Shown here in pieces: positions 1 through 12,713 of a stretch of 64,000 nt of DNA. The stretch covers positions 19,870,038 to 19,934,037 of the forward strand of contig NC_092098.1 of assembly GCF_045679555.1 (NCBI RefSeq), written 5' to 3'. Both the position numbers and the translations under genes were made by a program. The stretch's first letter is position 1, and each line of letters opens with the position of its first letter. The notes under the pieces are model-generated. The model was given only the letters and a program-made list of their open reading frames with translations, was not told the origin of the DNA and did not search any database. Source of the DNA: Salvelinus alpinus (Eukaryota > Chordata > Actinopteri > Salmoniformes > Salmonidae).

Positions 1-215
1 ATTTGCTCGTCAGCAGGAGCATGATGTCTACATGATTATTGTAATAAAACTGTAAAATGTATAGAGTATTAAGAGGATATGCAGTGTCTGCTGTTTATTT
101 TCCCTGAACACTCATCAGTATGGATTCTGTATCAAAGTTGTAGCCAAGCGTTACTTCCATGCACAGCTTCGATACAGATTGCAGTTACAGCATCCAGGAG
201 CCGAGGCTACATAAT

Positions 216-600
216 TATACTGAACAAAAATATTAACGCAAAATGCAACAATTTCAAAGATTTTACTGAGTTACAGTTCATTTGAGGAAATAAGTCAATT
301 TAAATAAGTCTCTTATGGTAGAGAAATTAACATTAAATTATCTTGACAACAGCTCGGCTGGACATTCCTACAGTCAGCATGCCAATTGCAGGCTCCCTCA
401 ACTTGAGACATGTGGCATTGTGTTTTGGGACAAAACTGCACATTTTAGAGTGGCCTTTTAGTGTCCCCAGCACAATGGGGAAAAGTGTAATGATCATGCT
501 GTTTAATATGCCACACCTGTCAGGTGGATGGATTATCCTGGCAAAGGAGAAATGCTCACTAACAGGGATGTAAACCAATTTGTGCATAGAATTTGACAGT
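216..600 (-). mobile_element. Tc1-like transposon relic (family 1)
   Basis: The left end carries a salmonid Tc1 inverted-repeat sequence (TATACTGAACAAAAATA). It is followed by antisense remains of the transposase start: residues like REPAIGMLTVGMSSRAV read on the minus strand around 340-430. Most of the transposase body is missing between the terminal repeat and the start region, so this is an internally deleted, dead copy. Related copies lie at 45943-46630 and 60310-60680. The right boundary is approximate. Confidence 0.75.
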
Positions 601-651
601 TTCTCAGGCTATTGTACAATCCATTCAGCTGCTTCTGACCAATCTTTAGGG

Positions 652-802
652 AAAGATACCTAGTCAGTTATACAACTCAAGTGTGTTGACTGCCTTAATC
701 GACATCCATGGCACCCGTGGAACAGAATAGCTCAGGGATTTGATCCAGCAACCTTTGGGTTGATCCAGCAACCTATAACCACTAGGCTACCTGCCGCCCG
801 TT
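652..802 (-). mobile_element. tRNA-derived SINE, AvaIII-like
   Basis: On the minus strand the segment starts with a tRNA-like head (GGCAGGTAGCCTAGTGG, then a B-box-like GGTTGCTGGATCAAAT) and ends in a tail near AACTGACTAGGTATC. This matches the salmonid AvaIII-type SINE as I remember it. The middle is shortened and the GTTGCTGGATC segment is doubled. It lies downstream of the zinc-finger pseudogene. Confidence 0.6.
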
Positions 803-1059
803 ACAATCATAGTATCTACACTCATTGGTCACACTTGCCAGGGACTCAGTCTGTAGATCCAAAATAGTCTTTGTGCTTCTTTAAATGTTCATCATGGGGA
901 AACTGGTGTAGTAACTTAAATGTTGCTAGATTAATGTGGATAATAAATAATGTCCACTAAAGTAGGCTGATGTTAAATGTTTATTGTTGAACATATGGAG
1001 TAATTTAGTTAGCTGGTTTGGGACTAAAGCAGTTGAAAGGATCTGAGATGTAAGCATTA

Positions 1060-2690
1060 TTAACAAGGCAGGGTTAGGGGAAGATGCCCTTCCTCTGTAC
1101 CACATCCAAGGGAACATGCTTTCATCGTGCACCGTCCTCAGATGCCTCAGCATCTTGTCATTGAGGTTAAAAATCTTTCCACAGCGGGTACAGAGGAAGG
1201 GCTTCGCCTGGGAGTGAAGAAGCTTGTGTTTTGTCAGGTTGCGGCTGTGATGGAAGCCATCCCACACACACTGCAGCGGAATGGCCTTTCTCCTGTGTGG
1301 ATGTTGCTGTTTCTCCTGCAGCCCTTTCAGCTGAAAACAGACGTCCCCGCAGTCTGTACATGTATAAGGGGTCTCACCTGTGTGGGTCCTCATAACATTT
1401 TTGATTATACTTGTCCCTGAACTGCTTTCCACACTCAGGGCAGCCCACAACTGTATTATTGATTCTGCGGTGGTGGGTCAGGCATGTTTAAGAAGTAAAG
1501 GTTTGGTCACAGTCAGGACAGTGGAATTTAGGGAAGGCACTGCAACTGTGTTTACTGACAAAGTCAGCCTGTTTGTAGTTCTTACCACAGTCAGGACAGC
1601 AGTGGCTTGGTCTATGGGGGGGATCCTTTGTTTTTACGTTTCAGGTAGGAGAGGGTCTCTCTCAGCGGTGTTAGGGCTGGACGAGGAGATGATGGGCAGA
1701 TACACATCTCTTGACCCTCCCAGAGACAGGCATCTGATTTGCTATGTTTCTTAGCTGACCCCTCTCAACCTTCTCAGTATTTCTAGCCATGTCAACAGAC
1801 TGTCCCATCTCAGAGGCTGACCCAATCTCAACCTTTACCTCAGACTGGCTATTGTATTTTATCTCCTCCTTAACCCAGTCCTCATGTTCAGCAAAATCAT
1901 CTTCCCCATCAAGTCTCCTATCCTCACTGTAAATGTCATCCAGATGTCTGGCATCTATATTGAAACTAAAGTACTGGCAGACTGGACACGTCTATCCTCT
2001 TCAGAAACAACCTTGGCCACAGTCCTGTGACTTTAATCTTCTCACAGTTAACTTTAGGTTCTGCATGTCTGAAAATAAATTGAAATAGACATATCAACAA
2101 ATGCATTCCAATAAACCCACAATATTTGTAGGCAACATATTTGAGTGTAAGAAACACTCCGTACCCTGCTGCTCCTTCTCTCTGTTGGTCTACAGAGTAC
2201 CCTTCTCCATCAGAGTGGTTGTCCATCTCACTGCTCTACTCCCCAGGTGTGTTGTTCAGGTACTCCTTAGCCATGCAGATAGTTTCCTCCATCTCCTGGG
2301 GGCACTGTTTCAGCAGTCAGTCGCCAACGTCTTTGGGCAGGAGGGATACAAAACTCTGCAGGGCCACACACCTCACCACATCCACAGCTGTCCTCCTCGG
2401 AGCCAGTAATGGGCAGCACTCTCCAGCCCTTGCCCCAGCTCCCTGGGTGGCCTCTCTGGGTCGTACCTCATAGAGCTGAAGCCCTGCTGTTGTAGCCTCT
2501 GTTCTGCCCTGACTGGGCTCAGGCTTGATCCTCCACTTCCTCCAGCTTCACATTGGGCTCCATTCTCCTGAGCTCCTCCTTCTCCAGTAACTGTACCATA
2601 GAGTCTGGATCTCTCCGTGTACAGTCAGGGCCTGTAGCTGCTGTCTGTGCACTGCTAGTAGGTTTGTAAATAACCGCACCACTTCCATGG
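1060..2690 (-). pseudogene. Broken SCAN-like/C2H2 zinc-finger gene, paralogue of the plus-strand gene at 3561
   Basis: Read on the minus strand from an ATG at 2688, the product starts MEVVRLFTNLLAVHRQQLQA, closely like the start of the plus-strand gene. A SCAN-like block follows at about 2430-2250 (RYDPERPPRELGQGLESA, then ALQSFVSLLPKDVGD). It contains a frame change after WLR and a TGA where the intact paralogue has Trp. Several C2H2 fingers follow at about 1620-1120 (HCCPDCGKNY, FHCPDCDQTF, GCPECGKQF, YTCTDCGDVC, FLCTRCGKIF), with further stops and missing histidines. The order start-SCAN-linker-fingers is that of the intact gene. I infer a decayed inverted duplicate. The exact 3' end is uncertain. 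Confidence 0.7.
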
Positions 2691-2742
2691 TTCCACTCTT
2701 GGAGTCTCTATGATTACAAACATTTGGTAATGATTGTGCCAC

Positions 2743-3560
2743 TGGGCAATGGCGATAACTTGGGTGTAACTTTATAATACATTCTGTGAAAATAAAATGT
2801 TGATAGCCAACTCAGCCTTAATTGGCTATGTTTCTAACACGTGATCCAAGAGGTTGTGAAAGTTTAAAAGGCTGTACATCTAGCTAGCTAGCTCATTTAA
2901 ATGTATCTCTGGATGAGGGATAACGTTAGCTAACCAACTAACGTTAGCTCAGTTCAGTAGGCTAGCTAAGTTAACGTTAGCTGACAAGACAGGCTATAGA
3001 CAACTTTCACCGACTATCAAGCTGACCAAAACCACAGGTAGAAAAATAACGTTACTGACCGTGAGGCTAAGGCTTCTTTTGGTATTTTACTCGTATTGTA
3101 TTTCGTGCACGTTAGTCTACAGTTAGCTAGTTAACGTTACGTAACCCGTTTTCTATTGTTTCCGGGGGGTACCATTTGATTGTGACGACGCCTGTGTGGT
3201 GTAACATTGTAAACATTCCTCTCGTCCATTGTTGTCAAAATATTATTTGTAGCTAGCTAGCTACTGAAACGTCAACGGCGAGTAATTAACAATCACAGGT
3301 AACTTCTATTACTTTGAGTTATGTTCTATTCTGTGTAATACCTTTTCAGATAATATCATTTTGCTGTCATTTAAAAAAAACAACGTTTATATCATCCACT
3401 TAACGTTGTCCACCTTGCTAACTAGTTAAGTTGCAGTGAAGCTACTGGAAATTTGACTCTAATAATTAGCTAGCAATGATTTTGGGGTAATATATGCCTT
3501 TGTGATCCAGTAGTCTATTTTTTTATTTTACTGCTCTCACCATAGGCACCTGCAATCAAT
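2743..3560. promoter_or_regulatory. Shared head-to-head promoter interval with repeated AACGTTAGC motifs
   Basis: This interval separates the start codons of the two divergent zinc-finger paralogues. It holds many copies of AACGTT/GTTAGCTA-type palindromes (about 2920-3140 and 3400-3420) and GCTAGCTAGC runs near 2880 and 3250. A good donor (CACAG/GTAACT) at 3298 and an acceptor (CACCATAG) at about 3545 suggest a 5' noncoding exon and a short intron in the 5' UTR of the plus gene. Promoter function is inferred from position only. Confidence 0.4.
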
Positions 3561-5290
3561 ATGAATGTGGTTGAGTTCCTGGTGTCCCTGCTGGATGTGC
3601 ATAAACAACAGCTGACAGCGCTTACCAGACAGGGGGAGATCCAGGCCAAGGTCCTCAGCCAGCTGGTCAAGGATGGTTTAACCAAAACCCTTGACCGGTC
3701 TTCACTACAGGATGAAGAGGAACAGAGAAGGCCTGGGATGACAACAGGGAGAGATAAAGACCCGGAGGACTGGGTTGCTAGGCTGGCTGGGCTGCTGCAA
3801 GAGGAGACACAGAAGAAGAGTCAACCGATCAGACCCCAGGGGTTGACTAATGCCTCCCAGACCAGGGTACAGGGACAGATGTGGACTGTGGAGGACAAGA
3901 GCAGGCAGGACTTCCTGTCCCTGAGGTACGACACCCAAAAGGGAGCCAGAGAGCTGGGGCAGAGGCTTGACTCAGCTGCTAAGCACTGGCTTAGGCCTGA
4001 CCTAAGGACTGCTGCACAAGTAGAGCAGTGTGTTGCCATGGAGCAGTTTCTGTCCCTTTTGCCAAAGGAGGCTGGTGCCTGGGTGCAAAAGCAGCAGCCC
4101 AGGGATATGGAGGAAGCAATCAGCATGGCTGAGCAGCTGCTTGGGTCTGGGGTCTTCACCGTCTCTTCGCCTGCCCCTACACAGACAGACACAGCACAGA
4201 GCTCAACAGAGGCACAAGAACAAGGGTAGGTCAATGTGTGGCTGCTATTGAGCTTATCGTGTCTTCAGTTATTCTATCATCCTCAGTGTCTTAAGTTTTT
4301 AATTGTTTAGTCACATTCAGATCATAACGATTCACTATGATTAACCTTCATCTCTTGAAATGTAAGTGCCCTTGATTGTATTTCATTTTTTGAATTTAAA
4401 GGAGTGTCAAGATGCAGAGCACCAGTGATCAGCCAGATGCTTTGACCAAGTCATTTCTCAACCAGCTGGAGACAGTTAAACTGGAGTCTGTCCATTTCAG
4501 CCTGGAGATTCCTGACGTGGGGATGACCAGCTATCAGGAGGAGCAGGACGAGCATAAGAGGGGCCCAGAGGAAGGGTCCATCTTTGTGTGTAAGCAGGAA
4601 GTGGAAGATCCTGACTGGCATCAGGAGAGTGCTCCTCCAGAGCCCATCCAAATGTCTGTGAGAACAACAGAACATGAAAGCATGTCTGTGGACACACCTT
4701 ACATCTTCCTTCCCAGAAACAACCCTCTCTCCTCCACCATGTACACGCATCCAACACCCACAGTGTCCAGTCAGATCCCCTCTCCACAGTCACCCCCACC
4801 CCTAGCTCCTGACGCCTATCATTCACATGTCCAGGACAGCCCAGTGATAGACGGACTGCGGAGTAATGCTTCTAGTGACGAGACTGACCTTACTGCCAGG
4901 TACACAAGGCTAATCTCTGAAGATGGACAGTTGACCTGGGGGACCCTCTCGGGTGTTCCTTCACCCTCCTTCCACACTCGCCCGCCATCACCCTCACCCT
5001 CCCATCAGTGCCCAGACTGTGGCTGCTGCTTCGCCCAGCAGAGGAACCTGGAGGAGCACAGGAACATTCACACGGGAGCGAGGCCCTTCGTCTGTGGGGT
5101 GTGTGGGAAGGCCTTCTGCCACCGCCGCACCCTCAACAAACACACACGCATCCACTCCTGGGAGAGACCCTTTCAATGTACTGACTGTGGACAGACCTTC
5201 AAACTCAAAGACACCATGAAGAGGCACCAGGTTTCCCACAGCAAGCCAGGGACAGGGCCAGGGGCACGTCACCTCTCTCACTCACGTTGA
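3561..5290 (+). CDS. SCAN-like domain C2H2 zinc-finger protein, two coding exons
   Basis: Exons 3561-4225 and 4402-5290 join in phase (donor G/GTAGGT, acceptor TTTAAAG) to give 517 residues. Residues 1-40 form a leucine-rich helix. Residues about 113-194 fit the SCAN dimerisation domain: HWLRPDLRT, then MEQFLSLLPKE, WVQKQQP and EEAISMAEQL, in the same order and spacing as mammalian SCAN. The middle is acidic and proline/serine rich. Three C2H2 fingers occupy about 423-505, beginning HQCPDCGCCF, FVCGVCGKAF and FQCTDCGQTF, each with C-x2-C and H-x3-H. By family it should be a nuclear DNA-binding regulator that dimerises through SCAN. Target genes are unknown. The ATG at 3561 was chosen because the decayed paralogue starts at the same place. 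The first exon could be read alone as a 222-residue SCAN-only form, because TAG follows the donor. Confidence 0.85.
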
Positions 5291-5725
5291 TACTCTATAA
5301 CTATCAGCACTTCACCTGGCTGGGAGGAGGCCTCGTGAGAATTGACACACAACAAGGACTTGAAGTAGGACTGGTCAGGTGGCTTTCTCTGTAAATGTCC
5401 TACGTAGGCAGATTTATTTGTGAGAAAACTACCAGTGTTTTCTGTTGGTGTGTTCCATAAGAGGACACTGTTTTGGGTTTCACAGGTGAACTGGTTGGTG
5501 GAACATCTCTCCCATGTTTCCATGTAAACAAGCTCAAATTACTTGTTCTTTATTTATTATTTATCCTTGAGCCAAGATAGAGGTATTTCATGCATTTTGA
5601 TATTGTGATAGTTCATCTTTAATTATTTATTAGTTGTTTGTGATCACAGTAGTACTTATTTTCAGAACAGAGATCAGAACACATTGTGACAGTGTACTGT
5701 ATTTTTAGAATCAATGTTTTATGCA

Positions 5726-7946
<2,221 letters not shown>

Positions 7947-9171
7947 AGTATTCAGACCCTTTACTCAGTACTTTGTTGAAGCACCTTTGGCAGCGATTGG
8001 AGCCTTGAGTCTTCTTTGGCATGACGCTATAAGCTTGGCACACCTGTATTTGGGGAGTTTCTCACATTCTTCTCTGCAGATCCTCTCAAGCTCTTTCAGA
8101 GACTTGTTACTGAAGCCACTCCTGCGTTGTCTTGACTGTGTACTTAGGGTCGTTGTCCTGTTGGAAGGTGAACACTCTCCCCAGTCTAAGGTCCTGAGCA
8201 CTCTGGAGCAGGTTTTCATCAAGGATATCTCTGTACTTTGCTCCGTTCATCTTTCCCTCAATCTTGACTAGTCTCCCAGTCCCTGCCGCTGAAAAACATC
8301 CCCGCAGCATGATGATGCTGCCACCACGCTTCACCTTCGGGATGATGTCAGGTTTCCTCCATACGTGACACTTGGCATTCAGGCCAAAGACTTCAATCTT
8401 GGTTTCATCAGACAAGAGAATCTTGTTTCTCATGGTCTGAGAGTCCTTTAGGTGCCTTTTGGCAAACTCCAAGCGGGCTGTCATATGCCTTTTACTGAGG
8501 AGTGGCTTCCGTCTGGCCACTCTACCATAAAGGCCTGATTGTTGGAATGCTGCAGAGATGGTTGTCCTTCTAGAAGTTTCTCCCATATCCACAGAGGAAC
8601 TCTGGAGCTCTGTCAGTAACCATCAGGTTCTTAGTCACCTCCCTGACCAAGGCCCTTCTCCCCCGATTGCTCAGTTTGGCCGGCCAGTCAGCTAGCTCTA
8701 GGAATAGTCTTGGTGATTCCAAACTTCTTTCATTTTAAAATGATGGAGGCCACTGTGTTCTTGCTGCAGTAATTTTTGGTACTCTTGCCCAGACATTTAC
8801 CTTCGACACAATCCTGTCTCGGAGCTCTACGGATATTTCCTTCGACCTCATGGCTTGTTTTTTGCTCTGACATGCACTGTCAACTGTGGGACCTTAAATA
8901 GACAGGTGTGTGCCTTTCCAAATCATGTCCAATCAATTGAATTTAACACAGGTGGACTCCAATCAAGTTGTAGAAACATCAAAAAAATTATAAATGGAAA
9001 CAGGATGCACCTGAGCTCAATTTCTGTTTTTTTATTTGTAATAAATTTGCAAAAATGTCAACCTGTTTTCACTTTGTCATTATGGGGTATTGTGTGTATA
9101 TAGAATAAGGCTATATTGTATCAAGATGTTGAAAAAGGGAAGGGTTCTGAATACTTTTCGAATGCACTGTA
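7947..9171 (-). mobile_element. Tc1-like transposon (family 3), left end lost
   Basis: The right end has the terminal repeat ending TTCGAATGCACTGTA. The outer left repeat is absent and the element abuts the family 2 copy directly. On the minus strand an open segment at 8107-8592 encodes the transposase middle, with the first catalytic Asp (LLSDETKIEVFG) and the second (FQQDNDPKYT). The stretch that should carry the third acidic residue (DLNPIE) is deleted near 8095, so the copy is dead. Related copies: 24064-25057 and 35833-36679. Confidence 0.85.
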
Positions 9172-9298
9172 TACACATTTGTATCAGATACTATAGCTGG
9201 AGGATGTTCATATTTATTTACTTGCACAGTTTGTAAAGAGAACCATTGATATATTTCCAATTTAGGAATTTTCTTTGACTAAGATTACATGTCACAGT

Positions 9299-9304
9299 AA
9301 TAAA
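9299..9304 (+). terminator. Candidate poly(A) signal of the zinc-finger gene
   Basis: AATAAA lies about 130 bases after the last Tc1 in sequence not recognised as repeat. No good AATAAA is seen between the zinc-finger stop codon at 5290 and the first Tc1 at 5726. The 3' UTR may therefore run through or splice around the transposons. This is inferred; an EST or RNA-seq 3' end would decide. Confidence 0.3.
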
Positions 9305-9383
9305 GTCAAAGGAATGATTTGATTATAGTTTCTGTTTTTATCATTTGCAATATACTTAACTCTTCACTCATACGGTTTTATAT

Positions 9384-9389
9384 TTTATT
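9384..9389 (-). terminator. Candidate poly(A) signal of the TRIM gene
   Basis: TTTATT on the plus strand is AATAAA on the minus strand, about 105 bases past the TRIM stop codon (9493). This is normal spacing for a compact 3' UTR. It converges with the candidate plus-strand signal at 9299. Confidence 0.5.
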
Positions 9390-9492
9390 GAAATGTGTTA
9401 AATTGAAATGTTTCATAATAATGTGTGCAACATTAGCAATGTGTAGTTTACATAGTTGTATTTTCACTGAGTAGATGCCCCTCAGTCTGTTA

Positions 9493-12091
9493 TCACTGAG
9501 CTCGGTAAGGTTGGAGGTTCTCCTTTAGTTGGCAGAGGGACACAGTAGAACCCACTCCAAAGCCTGCATACAGGGGCTCAGAGAACTGGGCCTTGAATTT
9601 GTGGATCAGCTCCATGGCCTCTGACACAGAGTAGAAGGCCACCGTGTTGGCAGTGTAGTCCAGGTACACTCCAACCCGTGTGACCCGTGGGGCCTCTGGC
9701 AGGTCTTTGTCCATCTTGTTGTGCCATGCGGAGTAGCCCGAGTCAGAGCAGAGCAGGCTCCAGGACTTGTCGTTGTAGCCCAGCAGACTGTGAGAGTTCT
9801 TACTCTTGCGGCTGATGCTCTTGTAGGCCACTCCGATGGAGAACTCCCCGCTCCACTCTGCTTCCCAGTAGTACCTGAACCCACCCAGTGACTCCCTGCA
9901 TAGAACCTGAGAGAAACCATCGAATCGCTCGGGGTGTTCCGGGTAAAACTGGACTGTCTTCTTCCGCATTACTTTGTGGTTCCCCTCAAACAGAACCAGT
10001 TCTTTGTAGGCTGTGTTGGGGTCAAAGGTGAGCGGACAGGAATCTGAGGGAAAAGTAATATTTATTGGCGTTATCAGAAAATGATATGATTGAGTTGGTA
10101 TGAAGAACAGACAAGAACAGACCACTCACATCTCAAGAAGTCTGCTCTAGTTTTGGGTTCCTGAAAATCTGCCCTGGAGGGTGCTGTATTAGTGCCGGAA
10201 CAAAATATGGATTATATCATCAGAGTATTCAGATTGAAAAATTATAATTTTTCACAGATAATAAACCAATGTAAACTTCATAAATATATACCTTTGAATT
10301 GTTTGTCTCCACCTCTTGGTGAAAGTATGTACACAGGGGTATCACTTACTGTAAATGTAAAATGACAGTTGGTTATCACAATCTAATGCTATATTGTTGC
10401 TGTACAAAGGCTGTGTTGTAGGCGTCTAAGTCGCATTAATATACTAACCTAGCTTGGAGATTTGGCTCAGCTCCTTCTTACAGATGTCATCTAGATGCTC
10501 CTTCATGTCGGTGGCAGTCTTCGTGATCTCTCCGAAGGAGAACTGGGGGTTGATTAGTACTTTGGGCACCGTGGGCTCAGGAGGAACACACAGCGTGGGG
10601 AAACTCTACGTAGTGCCGAAGTAAGATATGAAATACTGTTTCAGTGAGTCATTTTTCATTAAATAGACACAAGGAGAATAACATATTTGAATTGAATAGA
10701 CTTGCTTTTCATTGTAATGCCAATGCTAGATTCATAATAATTAGTTGAATATTGTACTGATCCTTGTTCCGACAGCCCAGAGTCCCCCCTCCCTCTAGTC
10801 CACTACCTGTAGGAAGTGGATGTTGTCCTCTGTGTCCAGGATCTGGCGCAGCTCAACATCTTTGCGCTGCAGCTCCAGGATCTCCTGCTCCAGCCGCTCC
10901 ACGTATCCCTCAGCCTGTGACATGGCCACCTGCATGTTGGCCTTGGTCAGCTGGCTCACCTCAACGTGCCATCGCTCCACTGCCTGCAACATCTCACTGA
11001 AGATCTTATCACTGTCCGATATCACCCGCTGGGCATTGCTCTGACGTTAGGGGAGGGAGATACTGCATATTACACAAATATCATTGTGTTATATATATTT
11101 ATATATATATAATTAAAAACAAAACATTGCAAACTCACATTGTTTTAATTCATATACTATATCATAGTAATGATTTTGTGCCTCTAAGACAAAAGTTTAT
11201 GATCAAACAAATATACCATTAATGAAGGGATGTAGTCTCATAAAAAGTACCATAAATTGACCAAGGAAATGGAAATGGACCTAACCTTGAGAACGTCAAC
11301 ATTGTGTCTCAACTCCTGCAGTTCCTTCATCCGCTCCTGAATGATGTGCTGGACCTCAGACTGGGTCACTGCCAGGTTTTTCTGTTAAAGGAGAAGAAGA
11401 AGAGGAAGAGGAACCATAAGACCTTTTTGTCTTTAGAAGTTTCAAATGAATTTCAACCATAGCATTGCAGTTGTCATGTACTGGTAGAGCAGCGAGGGTA
11501 GATTGTTCCAGTGTGTAAGAGCAGTCTTGCCTGTTTCTCAGCTCGCTCCTCCTCAGCAGAAATTATGTTGTGGCTGCGGTGCTCCCTGACGGTACACAGC
11601 ACACAGATACACATCTGGTCCGAGCGACAGAAGAGCTCCAGGCCCTTCTGGTGCTGCGGACAGATTTTCCTGTCCAGGTGACCCGTCTCATCCACCAGCT
11701 TGTGCCTCTTGAAGGTGGCCGACTCGTAGTGAGGCTTGACGTGTGTCTCGCAGTAGTAGGCCAGGCACATCAGGCAGGACTTGACAGCCTTGCTGCGGCG
11801 GCCTACACAGAAGTCACACAGTGAATCCCTCTGGAGGTAGGGGAAGGGCTGCAGCTCAAGCTCCTGGGTCACGTTGGGCACATTGCGCCTCAGCACGGGG
11901 CGAGGGCTGAAAGTGGCCCGGCACTGGGGGCAGCTGTACACCCCCAGGTGGTCGTACTGGTCCCAGTAGATCTTGATGCACTCCAGGCAGTAGGTGTCTC
12001 CACAGGAGATGGTGACGGGGTCTCGCAGCATGTCTGCACACAGAAGACATGTGTAGCCATCTGGAGGCAGGGGGAAGTTAGACTCAGCCAT
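9493..12091 (-). CDS. TRIM family E3 ubiquitin ligase (RING, B-boxes, coiled coil, PRY-SPRY), six exons
   Basis: Minus-strand exons are 12091-11531, 11381-11286, 11040-10807, 10605-10449, 10168-10130 and 10043-9493. They join in phase to 545 residues. The 96-bp and 234-bp coiled-coil exons have the classic TRIM sizes. RING is at residues 15-57 (C15, C18, C30, C35, C38, C54, C57); position 32, normally His (CGH), is Asp (SCGDTYC). B-box cysteines and histidines follow at about 92-130 and 134-163, a coiled coil at about 185-300, and PRY-SPRY at about 365-545 (LTFDPNTA, YYWEAEWSG, GVYLDYTANTVAFYSV). Fish TRIM25/TRIM16-like proteins share this layout and many act in antiviral ubiquitin signalling; this gene's own role is unknown. 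Exon 1 uses a GC donor (CAG/GCAAGA). The ATG at 12091 sits at the usual distance before the RING. The frame is intact. Confidence 0.9.
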
Positions 12092-12384
12092 GGTCCTGCT
12101 GGGTCAGACTGTCTGAGACAGGGAAATAACCTGTTATGAGAAAAGTACTGACTGATCACAGAATCATTCTCCACTGACCTGTGTTTAAAGAGAGTAAAGC
12201 CAGAGCCCAGTCCCCTTCCACAGGTATTTAAAGGTGAGGCTGTGTTTTAGTGTAAACAGAGAATACATGAAAAGACACATAGATTTTTTTGTTGACATAA
12301 CAGCAGTGAGAGTTTAATGGTGGCTGACAACGTTCACAGTCAAAACAGTCTGTCCTGCTTCTTCTCTGTAAAATAAATCTAGGA

Positions 12385-12577
12385 CAGTGGTTCTCAAACC
12401 TCTCCTCTGGGACCCCCAGATGTTTCCCAATTTTGTTGTAGCCCTGAACTAACTCACCTGATTCACCTAGTCAAGGGCTTGATGATTGGTTGACTATATG
12501 AATCAGCTGTGCTAGCTGTGGAATAGTTCAAATACATGGAACGTCTGGGAGTCCCTGAGGAGAGGTTTGAGAACACC
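12385..12577. mobile_element. hAT-like MITE with 8-bp target duplication
   Basis: It begins CAGTGGTTCTCAAACCTCTC and ends in the inverted counterpart (GAGGAGAGGTTTGAGAAC). The 8-mer ATCTAGGA stands on both sides (12377-12384 and 12580-12587), as expected for hAT insertions. It has no coding capacity. It lies about 300 bases upstream of the TRIM start codon on the TRIM promoter side. Confidence 0.75.
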
Positions 12578-12713
12578 AAATCTAGGACACAGCACCATAA
12601 TGTTTATACGCACACAGCACAGTTACAGTAAACATAGCCTAAAGGACAAGGTCAAATCTCTGCCTGTCCCATCTGGGTGAAACATGCCCTCTGAATCACA
12701 CAGTTTAATCATC

